A stretch of 64,000 bases of DNA, taken from Panaeolus papilionaceus. Taxonomy: Eukaryota; Basidiomycota; Agaricomycetes; Agaricales. Position numbers and translations under genes: made by a program. The stretch spans positions 392,819-456,818 of the forward strand of contig JADNRZ010000031.1 of NCBI GenBank assembly GCA_015501605.1, read 5' to 3'. Below the pieces are notes generated by a model, which ran no database searches, was not told the origin of the DNA, and worked only from the letters and a program-made list of their open reading frames with translations. Shown here one piece after another: positions 1 to 10,794 of this stretch (position 1 is the first letter of the stretch; each line of letters opens with the position of its first letter).

Positions 1-339
1 ACTGAAGCACAACGATCATCATGACCATAAGTAATGAACCCAAAACGCCACTCTACTGCATCACCGAAAATGGTTATCCCACTACAATCATCACCACAGC
101 GATGACGACCGAGCATCCAGTTTCGCTCTCGCCTCGCACCAGAGACTGTCGTCGTCATCATTTTCCGCGAATATTATCTCAAAGCACACTGACACGTCAT
201 CAAGCTGAACGTCCAGGTGTCCATACTTTCACTCCTACTACCCCTCATGCAACGACCATACTCCTCACTCACAGCTCAAAAGCAGCTGCGACATCTCAAC
301 GTCGTCGTCTTGGGCTTCCACCCCCTCCAGGTATTTTTG

Positions 340-560
340 CTCGCTCCCAAATGGTTGTTGTTGGCGAGAGGTCGTTGGGTTGTTGGGCACGTATTCGGGT
401 TAGGGTTGGTGGGGGGTCTGATTGCACTGTAGATGTGCTAATGAACGTTGTGGTGAGGTTCAGACGATGGATGCGATGGCGGTTGATGGGAGGGGAGGAC
501 GAGAAACGAAATGAGCGACGCGATGAGGGTAAAGGGTGAATGTTGATTTAGGGCGATGGA
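340..560 (+). repeat. Dispersed G-rich spacer block (R block), copy 1 of 8
   Basis: A block of about 220-280 bp that starts near a CCAGGTATTTTT-like string. It continues through a G-rich stretch containing GGGTTAGGGTTGGTGGGG and ends in a purine-rich run with GAGATTGAGACGATGG-like sequence. Similar copies lie at about 4535-4790, 5738-5960, 9895-10145, 11125-11360, 12720-12995, 36420-36640 and 42845-43090. Each full unit carries it twice. The short ORFs in it differ in frame between copies, so it is unlikely to be coding. The conserved G runs could form a G-quadruplex, which is inference. Confidence 0.7.
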
Positions 561-1448
561 TTCTAGTTGGATTTGGAATCGTGATTGTCGTCTGAAGAGA
601 GCACGACGCAGGATGAGCTGGCACACATTAAATGAGTCGCGCTGAGAATGGACGACGATCTACAGGTGTAAAATGTGCTGGTGATGCTCAGCGCTCATCT
701 CATCACCTCCTCAATTAGCAATTTATTTATTATGTTATCCGTTACCTCGCACTCGCTCACCTGCCCGTCATACTCTCATAATCTCCTCCACCACTCATAT
801 GATCCAATATCGCCAGCGTCGTCATCGATATGTCAAACCACAGTCACCACAACTGGCGTGCATTTATTTTAATACCTGCACATTCCCTGGCGAGTTATCT
901 TGTCGGATGAGACGAGCATGCCTCCACGCTCACGTTCCAACGGAGCATCTGTGTCACCTCCGGATACGTCTCAACTTTTCCGATATCTAGTACTTGTTCT
1001 CAGGAAATAGTGTGGTGGCCTCTATGCGACCTCAGTTTCTACTGGCAGTCGAGAAGCTTTGCCATTTGTGTTCATGGTGTCGGTTTGCGGAGCTGCAGTT
1101 TGATTATCGGGTATGGGATATCTTCCCACTTCCACACCCATGTTCAGCTGTGGGTGCTCAATGAGTACTGCATCATCTGTCTTTTCTGCTTAGTCTGTCA
1201 AATATGTGTTTGATAAATACAAGATATATTTTTGTTATATGGGCGATATGAAAAGAATGCAGATGACGGTGTAATTTCACTATAATACATATGTAAAAAG
1301 TGGACCAGCACTAGATACGATGAGATACATGATGACGAAAGGGAGAAAGAGAAAATGTCCAGAATATAAGACTTGATCGGGTGCAAACTGTGCGGAGAAT
1401 GAGTGCCTGTGATAGATTGACAACGACACAGAAGACATACACGTACAA

Positions 1449-2741
1449 TTAAGCCTTCAGCTTGAACAATTTGCTTCCACGTCGCTTTGTGTTGCGGACC
1501 AATCGTGTGAGGTGATACTGAAGAATATAGGACCGCATGGAAATGGTGAGTGGAATGTATGTTCCCAGCAAAGATTTGAGAAGGCGATAATGGGCATCCT
1601 CAAATCCGGCTGGTGGAAATCCAATGTCTGGGGTGAGAAACTCTTTGACAAATGTTTTCAATGTTTCTTCGTTCTCTGTGAGGTTCTTTTTGAGCAGAGC
1701 TTCAAGGTCTGGGTTGGTTTGGGCCTCTGGATGGGCAAGTTCGGACTGGATGACTCCCTTCTGCTGGAGTGCACCCTTGATGCGCTCATACAAATCCCGG
1801 TAGAGACATGCTCTACCGCCTTCCACATTTGCTTCACCTTCATCCAACCATGGTTCCATATCCAATATGCTCAAAGCGGAGCTCCTGGTGTTGTCAAATC
1901 GTGCAATTGTTGCACCGGTGTCACTGAATTCCTATTCAAAACATGTAATTATCAATATCATGCGAGTGGTGTATCAATAAGAATAGAGCCAAATGCCTTG
2001 AAAATGTCACCTCTGAGCTGTTCATAATGCTCCTCGGCATGTTGATGTGCACGCTCAGTATGCAGTGTGTTCCACATAGTTGTTACAATAGTGAACGCTG
2101 TGTGGTATTTTGATGGTTGAAACCATGTTGTTAGCAGATCGATTGTTCTGCGCTTGGAACCAGCCATCCGAGTGTCTGTCACTGGGGTCAGGAAAAGGGT
2201 TTTGGAATATGATGTTTCTCTGGAGTGATCTCAGTGCAAATTATGCGGAAAGGAAGTGTATTAGTATACTCATAAATGGTAGACTGACTTTCAAACACTC
2301 CTAAGCTGGAAATCTTGGGGTCGGAGAACCCGGGGGTATCGATCAGGTAGATCGGCATGTCTTTTCCTTCCACTTGGAACAGAACATTGACTAGCTTGTA
2401 TGCTGAGGCCTTTTGTGTGAATCCAGCCAGCTGGTCCTTCGATATGCCCAAGTCCTGAGAATCCCCGGCAAGCGCTTGAATAAACTTCCGTTTGTATTGT
2501 AACTCGTATATCAAGTACTTGTAATGGTGACAGTATATATGACTGTACTTACACAACTTTTCCCAGCGCCTGTAGGTCCCAATAGTCTACCAAGGGCGAA
2601 GATTCAACTAGTGCCATAATACCATCATTGACGAGGGACTCACGTATACATAATTGCATCATCTGGTAGTTCCTTGCAAGTCACAGGTTCGACAGAAATG
2701 TCGCCTACGATCTTCAAATGTGTATACTCGGGAATGCTCAT
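1449..2741 (-). CDS. P-loop GTPase G1 (fungal AIG1-like G-domain protein), five exons
   Basis: Probable guanine-nucleotide-binding protein of the small G-domain family expanded in Agaricomycetes; its cellular role is unknown. Minus-strand exons: 2644-2741, 2553-2586, 2270-2484, 1997-2219 and 1449-1931, giving 350 aa. An in-frame ATG at 2840 would add 33 residues. Exon 1 encodes MSIPEYTHLKIVGDISVEP. The 34-nt exon 2 supplies the Walker A motif GPTGAGKSC, and exon 3 continues with FIQALAGDSQDLG and carries DTPGFSDP (G3). Exon 4 has the TDTRMAGSKRR region and the likely G4 segment IVTTMWNTL. Exon 5 encodes GATIARF followed by a helical C-terminal tail. Introns are 50-68 bp. The last intron (1932-1996) is GC-AG instead of GT-AG. 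The exon phases agree and no stop interrupts the frame, so the gene looks functional. There is no signal peptide or membrane segment. Confidence 0.85.
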
Positions 2742-2844
2742 GATAGAATTCTGATACGTGGGCTCAAATTTGCCACAGAAGGATGAGACGACGGGATAAG
2801 AAGATGGTTGTAGATGAGGAAGGGACTTTTTGTGCTGCACTGCA

Positions 2845-5435
2845 TGTGCCTTCCAGATGCATTATGTATGCTTCATGCGAGCTGATGACGTCGTAATCTA
2901 ATCTAAATCATGAGCTAAAATATTGTCGATGCGTCTGTTGTCCTACAACGCTCTCCTCACTCTCTATACCATTTCTTCCTATCTGCACGGATCCTTATTT
3001 AAATATTTGGAATAATGTACCTTTTGAGAAACGATTGGAGGTTTATGAGGGACGATGGCGAGTGTTTGTTGGTGTTTGAATCAATACTGATGTTGAGCCG
3101 ACGTTTGCCCGACCCAACTTGCTTCCTCACCGCCATCATCGGCACCCGTGGAACCACTCTCCTTCTTCCCTCTTACTTCGGGCAGCTTTCTCAATTTTTA
3201 TTTTTCATTCCGGCCTTGCAGTCGAAATTTGTTCTCTGTGGCATGAAGAGGTCGAGAAAACGCTCAACTCAACTTGTTTCAAACACCATCATTGGCACTC
3301 GCACTTATCCTCTGGTTCCTCATCGTATCTTTACCTAGGGACGCGTCTGCTGCCCGCATCATGCGACACAACGCTGATGCCACTCTTGGTGAGTAAAGAC
3401 GCATTGGGATTCAGGCTGTAAGGGCAATGAACGGTATGTATTCTGTCCATATATGCCGAGTCTCTGTGGTTGTTGCGTAACGGTTGAGGAAGGGATGTGA
3501 ATTTATGTGCCGTATTTACTGTTGGAGTATTTATGCATTGGTGAGAGTCTTTCGTTTCTCGCATTTGTGGACTCTAACCTGATAATCCTCTACAGTATAA
3601 TCCAGTAGATGAATATAACTCTTTTCCCCCTGAATCCAATTTTCATCTTTTTTGTCGTCGGCAATTCCAACGCTCATCCTGCCTCCGGTTTCAGCGAACC
3701 ACAACATCAGCGCACTTCTTCACATTCCTTCAATGATCGTTGGGGTTATCTATCTTACAATGCTAAGGGATTCTCGGTTAGGCCTGGAGTGTCTGGACTC
3801 ACGCAAGAGGGTTAATGAATGTCACTCATAAAGGAGAGTAGACGTTGTGGGAGAGGGACGCTCCTGTCTAGCGACTGCTGCGCGGGTTGAGGACGTGTTG
3901 CTTCGATTTTGAGGTGAGACTACGCCCTCTTTTCAATTTTTTCCCTCATCCTACCAAACTGCTCTTAGTTCGTCATCATTGTTTGGGAGGCCTGGACGTT
4001 CTCCAATCATGACAGAAATGGTCAGCAAATTCGCCATTCAGTCCAGCTGAACATCTACAAATCTATCATTTCGCATTCACCGTTCTCACCCGCTCAACGT
4101 TGACGTCAAACTCCCGCCTGTGTCCTCAACATAACCGGTTACCTCTCATCCCAACGTTTGGAGAATCAATGATTCGCCTACTCCCCAACATCGCACCCAC
4201 CCCTCTCAGTTTCAACACGCATCTCACAAACACTTAGTTCATCGCCGACTCTGATAGTTCCCATCACAATTATCACGACAGCGATGCCGCTCCAGTGTCC
4301 AGAATCGTGCTCACCTGGCCCTGGTGATTATCAAGTTGACCACTTCAACGAAAATGCACACCTCATCCTGAATGCTCTGACACGTCATCAACCTGGACCT
4401 CCACCCGCACGCGCGACACTTTCAGTCCCACCTCTGTTCAGGTGACAGCACTAGTCTTCACACCTGGCATGAAAGCAGCCTTCACACCTCGAGATCGTTC
4501 TCCAGATTAAACCCTGCTATAAGTGTTTTTATCGATCGGAAATTGTCGCCGTTGGGTAGCGGTCGTTGGGTGTTGGCCGATTTTGGGGTTACGGCTGGGG
4601 GGGGTCTGATGCGCAATGAGTCGAGTGTTGGGGTGTTGATTTTTTGTTGTGGCGTTGAGAAGATGGGCGCGATGATTTTTGATCGGAAAGAGGAAGGTGT
4701 TGCGAAGCTGCATGACGAGAAAAGAGGGATTCGCTCTGAAACCTATGAGGGAGGGAGAGGAGAGGATATGAACGCTGCTTCGTAGTAGAAGGTGAGTACT
4801 TACTGCTGGATCTTCAAAGATCTCACCGCTGTGCGACGAAATATCTGACGTTGTGAATTTTATTTCAGATAAGCCCGACGTATGAATGTCTGAGCTTGCT
4901 GTTGATCCCACATCTACGGTCTGGCATCACCCCCAATTCCAGCACCGAAACACCGACATCACCTCGTCACCTATTTCTTGACCGTCACTGTTTGTTCTGG
5001 GCTCAAAACCTCCCTCGACGTCTTTTATCAGGGCCCTACCTCTTATTCCAACGACTCTGGCTCAACGGTAATGGAGGGTATTCCCGTAGCAGCACCGCAC
5101 TTGAACCACGCAGTCATTTTGGCCTCTGGCTCTGTTCAAATTATGATGGTGGTCCTCACTCCAGGCTTAACAGCAGCATTGGTGTATTCTTGTCGTTCTC
5201 CTGGCCCTGCTCTCCCTCCAGGTATTTTTTGTCGCTTAGGAAAGGTGGTTGGAGGTTGTGGTTGGTGGCTGTGCTGAGGTGGGGGCGAGCGGGTGGCGAC
5301 GGCGAGGAAGAGTGTGTCAAGGTTATGCTGCTTAAACGCTCTGGTCAGTATGAACCTTTGGTTGGATTCATCATCGCTTAAACTGATATTGTTTCGCAGT
5401 CAACAGTGGTGTCTCATTTTTATTCTTTGAGGGAG
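2845..5435. other. Non-coding spacer of unit 1
   Basis: I see no gene here. The short ORFs are not conserved in frame in the matching spacer at 8230-10794. Some splice-like pairs are conserved between units: TTGGTGAGTAAAGACGC near 3390 with a CTCTACAG near 3590, GAAGGTGAGTACTTACTG near 4790 with a TTTATTTCAG near 4868, and GGTCAGTAT near 5343 with CGCAGTCAAC near 5396. These may mark non-coding transcripts or a dead second gene. The block at 4535-4790 is an R block. Confidence 0.6.
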
Positions 5436-6848
5436 TGTGAAGCATGACGATGATCGTGTCCATAAGTAATGAATGTGAACCCAAACCCCACTCCACTGCA
5501 TGTTCATTCCACCACCAGTTCGCTCCTCCCTTGCACTAGAGATCGTCTTCTTGATCATCTACCACGAAAATTACCTGAAAGCACACTACTGACACGTCAT
5601 CAAACAGAACCTCCACCATCCATACTTTCACTCCTACTACCCCTCATGCAACGACCATACTCCTCACTCACAGCTCAAAAGCAGTGGCGGCATCTCAACG
5701 TCGTCGTCTTGGGCTTCCACCCCCTCCAGGTATTTTTGCTCGCTCCCAAATGGTTGTTGTTGGCGAGAGGTCGTTGGGTTGTTGGGCACGTGTTCGGGTT
5801 AGGGTTGGTGGGGGGTCTGATGCACAGTAGATGTGCTAATGAACGTTGTGGTGAGGTTCAGACGATGGATGCAATGGCGGTTGATGGGAGGGGAGGACGA
5901 GACACGAAATGAGCGACGCGATGAGGGTAAAGGGTGAATGTTGATTTAGGGCGATGGATTCTAGTTGGATTTGGAATCGTGATTGTCGTCTGAAGGGAGC
6001 ACGACGCAGGATGAGCTGGCGCACATTAAATGAGTCGCGCTGAGGATGGACGACGATCTACAGGTGTAAAATGTGCTGGTGATGCTCAGCGCTCATCGCA
6101 TCATCTCCTCAATTAGCAGTTTTCATTTATTATGTTACCCATTACCTTGCGCTCGCTGACCTGCCCGTCATACTCTCATAATCCCCTCCACCACTCATAT
6201 GATCCAATATCGCCAGCGTTGCCGTCGATATGTCAAACCACAGTCACCACAACTAGCGTGCATTTATTTTAATACCTGCACATTCCCTGGCGAATTATCT
6301 TGTCCGATGAGACGAGCATGCCTCCACGCTCACGTTCCAACGGAGCATCTGTGTCACCTCCGGATACGTCTCAACTTTTCCGATATCTAGTACTTGTTCT
6401 CAGCAAATAGTGTGGTGGCCTCTATGCGACATCAGTTTCTACTGGCAGTCGAGAAGCTTTGCCATTTGTGTTCATGGTGTCGGTTTGCGGAGCTGCAGTT
6501 TGATTATCGGGTATGGGATATCTTCCCACTTCCACACCCATGTTCAGCTGTGGGTGCTCAATGAGTACTGCATCATCTGTCTTTTCTGCTTAGTCTGTCA
6601 AATATGTGTTTGATAAATACAAGATATATTTTTGTTATATGGGCGATATGAAAAGAATGCAGATGACGGTGTAATTTCACTATAATACATATGTAAAAAG
6701 TGGACCAGCACTAGATACGATGAGATACATGATGACGAAAGGGAGAAAGAGAAAATGTCCAGAATATAAGACTTGATCGGGTGCAAACTGTGCGGAGAAT
6801 GAGTGCCTGTGATAGATTGACAACGACACAGAAGACATACACGTACAA

Positions 6849-8137
6849 TTAAGCCTTCAGCTTGAACAATTTGCTTCCACGTCGCTTTGTGTTGCGGACC
6901 AATCGTGTGAGGTGATACTGAAGAATATAGGACCGCATGGAAATGGTGAGTGGAATGTATGTTCCCAGCAAAGATTTGAGAAGGCGATAATGGGCATCCT
7001 CAAATCCGGCTGGTGGAAATCCAATGTCTGGGGTGAGAAACTCTTTGACAAATGTTTTCAATGTTTCTTCGTTCTCTGTGAGGTTCTTTTTGAGCAGAGC
7101 TTCAAGGTCTGGGTTGGTTTGGGCCTCTGGATGGGCAAGTTCGGACTGGATGACTCCCTTCTGCTGGAGTGCACCCTTGATGCGCTCATACAAATCCCGG
7201 TAGAGACATGCTCTACCGCCTTCCACATTTGCTTCACCTTCATCCAACCATGGTTCCATATCCAATATGCTCAAAGCGGAGCTCCTGGTGTTGTCAAATC
7301 GTGCAATTGTTGCACCGGTGTCACTGAATTCCTATTCAAAACATGTAATTATCAATATCATGCGAGTGGTGTATCAATAAGAATAGAGCCAAATGCCTTG
7401 AAAATGTCACCTCTGAGCTGTTCATAATGCTCCTCGGCATGTTGATGTGCACGCTCAGTATGCAGTGTGTTCCACATAGTTGTTACAATAGTGAACGCTG
7501 TGTGGTATTTTGATGGTTGAAACCATGTTGTTAGCAGATCGATTGTTCTGCGCTTGGAACCAGGCATCCGGGTGTCTGTAACTGGGGTCAGGAAAAGGGT
7601 TTTGGAATATGATCTTTCTCTGGAGCGGTCTCAGTGCAAAATATGCAGAAAGGAAGTGTATTAGTATACTCATAAATGCCGTTCTGACTTCCAAACACTC
7701 CTAAGCTGGAAATATTGGGGTCGGAAAACCCGGGGGTATCGACCAGGTAGATTGGCCTGTCTTTTTCTTCCTCTTGGAACAGAACATTAACAAGCTTGTA
7801 TGCGGAGGCCTTTTGTGTGAATCCAGCCAGCTGGTCCTTCGATATGCCCAAGTCCTGAGAATCCCCGGCAAGCGCTTGAATAAACTTCCGTTTGTATTGT
7901 AACTCGTATATCAAGTACTTGTAATGGTGAATTACATGAGACTTTACTTACACAACTTTTCCCAGCGCCTGTTGGTCCATACAGTCTACCAAGGACGGCG
8001 TTTCAGCTTGTACCACAAGAATATCATTGACGAGGGACACACAGATACGTAATTACGTCTTCAGGTACTTTCTCGGTCACAGGTTCGACGGAGATGTCAC
8101 CTATGATCTTCAGGCGGGAATACTCGGGAATGCTCAT
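6849..8137 (-). CDS. P-loop GTPase G2, five exons
   Basis: Paralogue of G1 with the same exon plan: 8043-8137, 7952-7985, 7670-7884, 7397-7619 and 6849-7331. This gives about 349 aa from MSIPEYSRLKIIGDISVEP. Walker A is GPTGAGKSC, spliced in from the 34-nt exon 2. G3 is DTPGFSDPNIS in exon 3, followed by the TTMWNTL segment in exon 4. Exons 4 and 5 are identical to those of G1 apart from the start of exon 4, while exons 1-3 differ by amino-acid changes such as FQEEEKDRP for FQVEGKDMP. The exon 1 donor is GTGTGT, weaker than in its paralogues. The final intron (7332-7396) is GC-AG. No premature stop is visible, so the gene appears intact. Function is inferred only from the G-domain motifs. Confidence 0.85.
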
Positions 8138-8229
8138 GTTGGACTTCTGATACGTAGGCTCAAGTTTGCCACAGACGGATGAGACGACGGGACAAGAAGA
8201 TGGTTGTAGATGAGGTTTGTGCTGCACTG

Positions 8230-10794
8230 CATGTGCCTTGTGCGAGGTGATGACGTAATCTAATCTAAATCATAAGATGTCATATTGCCGGTGCGTCTGT
8301 TGTCCTACAACACTCTCCCTCACTGTCTATACTATTTCTTGCTATTTGCGCGGATCCATATTTAAAGATTTGGAGTAATGTATCCCTTGAGAAACGATTG
8401 GAGGTCGCAGGTACTTATCTTATATGGGAGGGTGGTGAGAGTGTGTTTGTTGGTGTTTGAATCTAATACCAATGTTGAGCCGACGTTTGCCTGACCCAAC
8501 TTGTTTCCTTGCCACCATCATCGGCACTCGTGGCACGACTGTCCTTCTTCCCTCTTACTTCGGGCAGCTTTCTCAATTTTTATTCTTCATTCTGGCCTTG
8601 GAGTCGAAATTGGTTCTCTGTGGCATGAAGAGGTCGAGAAAACACTCAGCTCAACTTGTTTCAAACACCATCATTGGCACTCGCCTCGCCGTATCTTTAC
8701 CTAGGGACGCGTCTGCTGCCCGGATCATACGACACAACGCTGATGACACTCTTGGTGAGTAAAGACGCATTGGGATTCAGGCTGTAAGGGCAATGAACTG
8801 TATGTGTTCTGTCCATATATGCCGAGTGTCTGTGGTAGTTGCGTAACGGTTGAGGAGGGGATGTGAATTTATGTGCCGTATTTACTGTTGGAGTATTTAT
8901 GCATTGGTGAGAGTCTTTCGTTTCTCGCATTTGTGGACTCTAACCTGATAATCCTCTACAGTATAATCGAGTAGACGAATATAGCCCTTTTCCCCCTGCA
9001 TCCAATTTTCATCTTTTTCGTCGTCCGCATTTCCACCGCTCATCCTGCCTCCGGTTCAGCGAACCACAACATGACCGCACTACTTCACATTCCTTGAATG
9101 ATCGTCGGGGTTATCTATTTTACAATGTTAAGGGATTGTCAGTTAGGCGTGGAGTGTCTGGACTCACAAGTTACGCAAGAGGGTTAATGAATGTCACTCA
9201 TAAAGGAGAGTAGACGTTGTGGAAGAGGGACGCGCCTTTCTAGCAACTGCGGTGCGGGTTGAGGACGTGTTGCTTCGATTTTGAGGTGAGACTACGCCCT
9301 CATCCTACCAAACTGCTCTTAGTTCGTCATCATTGTTTGGGAGGCCTGGACATTCTGCAATCACGACAGAAATGGTCAGCAAATTCGCCATTCAGTCTAG
9401 CTGAACATCTACAAATCTATCATTTCGCATTCACCGTTCTCACCCGCTCAACGTCGACGTCAAACTCCCGCCCGTGTCCTCAACATAACCGGTTACGTCT
9501 CATCCCAACGTTTGGAGCATCAATGATTCGCCTACTCCCCAACATCGCACCCACCCCTCTCAGTTTCAACACGCACCTCATAAACCCTTACGTCATCGCC
9601 GACTCTGATAGTTCCCATCACAATTATCACCACAGCGATGACGATCCAGTGTCCAGCATCGTGCACATCTTGCCTCAGAGGTCATCAAGTTGACCATTTC
9701 AACGAAAATGCATACCTCGGCCTTGATGCTCTGCACCACGCTGACACGTCATCAACCCGGACCTCCACCCGCACGCGCGACACTTTCAGTCCCACCTCTG
9801 TTCAGGTGACAGCACTAGTCTTCACACCTGGCATGAAAGCAGCCTTCACACCTCGAGATCGTTCTCCAGATTAAACCCTGCTATAGGTGTTTTTTATCGA
9901 TCAGAAATTGTCGCCGTTGGGTAGCGGTCGTTGGGTGTTGGCCGATTTTGCGGTTACGGCTGGTGGGGGGTCTGATGCGCAATGAGTCGAGTGTTGGGGT
10001 GTTGATTTTTTGTTGTGAAGACGGGCGCGATGATTTTCGATCGGAGAGGGGAAGGCGTTGCAAAGCTGCATGACGAGAAAAGAGGGATTCGCTCTGAAAC
10101 CTATGAGGGAGGGAGAGGAGAGGATATGAACGCTGCTTCGTAGTAGAAGGTGAGTACTTACTGCTGGATCTTCAAAGATCTCACCGCTGTGCGACGAAAT
10201 ATCTGACGTTGTGAATTTTATTTCAGATAAGCCCGACGTATGAATGTCTGAGCTTGCTGTTGATTCCACATCTACGGTCTAGCATCAACCCCAATTCCAG
10301 CACCACAATACCGACATCACCTCGTCACCTATTTCTTGACCGTCACTGTTTGTTCTGGGCCCAAAACCTCCCTCGACGTCTTATATCAGGGCCCTACCTC
10401 TTATTTCAACGACTCCGACTAGACGGTAATGGAGGGTATTCCCGTAGCAGCACCGCACTTGAACCACGCAGTCATTTTGACCTCTGGTTCTGTTCAGATT
10501 ATGATGTTGGCCCTCACTCCAGGCTTAACAGCAGCATTGGTGTATTCTTGTCGTTCTCCTGGCCCTGCTCTCCCTCTAGGTATTTTTTGTCGCTTAGGAA
10601 AGGTGGTTGGAGGATGTGGTTGGTGGCTGTGCTAGGGCGGGGGGGCAAGCGGGCGGCGACGGCGAGGAAGAGTGTGTCACGATGATTCTGGTTAAATTCT
10701 CAGGTCAGTATACACCTTTTCGTTGGATTCGTCATTTCTAAAACTGATGTTGTTCCTCAGTCAACGTTGGTGTTTCGCTTTCATTATTTGAGAG
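8230..10794. other. Non-coding spacer of unit 2
   Basis: Equivalent of the unit 1 spacer with scattered substitutions and indels. No gene seen. The same splice-like pairs recur, for example TTGGTGAGTAAAGACGC near 8755 and CTCAGGTCAGTATACACC near 10701 with CCTCAGTCAACG near 10757. Confidence 0.6.

Larger units (their letters stand above)
1..5435. repeat. Tandem repeat unit 1 of the GTPase array
   Basis: First of two long tandem units. Its start (at ACTGAAGCACAACG) is matched again near 5436 and 10795. Positions 1010-2160 recur at exactly +5400, and the later spacer recurs at about +5358 to +5384. The unit carries GTPase G1 on the minus strand plus non-coding spacer. Because position 1 already lies inside the repeat, the array very likely extends to the left. 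Confidence 0.9.
5436..10794. repeat. Tandem repeat unit 2 of the GTPase array
   Basis: Second full unit, about 5.36 kb. Positions 6432-7563 are identical by eye to 1032-2163. The flanking parts diverge by several percent and contain small indels. It carries GTPase G2 and the same spacer layout as unit 1, including R blocks at about 5738-5960 and 9895-10145. Confidence 0.9.

Noticed and set aside
400..425. TTAGGG-like sequence in R blocks, as possible telomere repeats
   Set aside because: Only a single GGTTAGGGTT per block, not a tandem array. It recurs at fixed places inside the unit.
1512..2027. 171-aa plus-strand ORF, repeated identically at 6912-7427
   Set aside because: It is antisense to exons 4-5 of the GTPase and is identical only because the two units are identical there. 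It crosses the intron, and the minus strand has the recognisable motifs.
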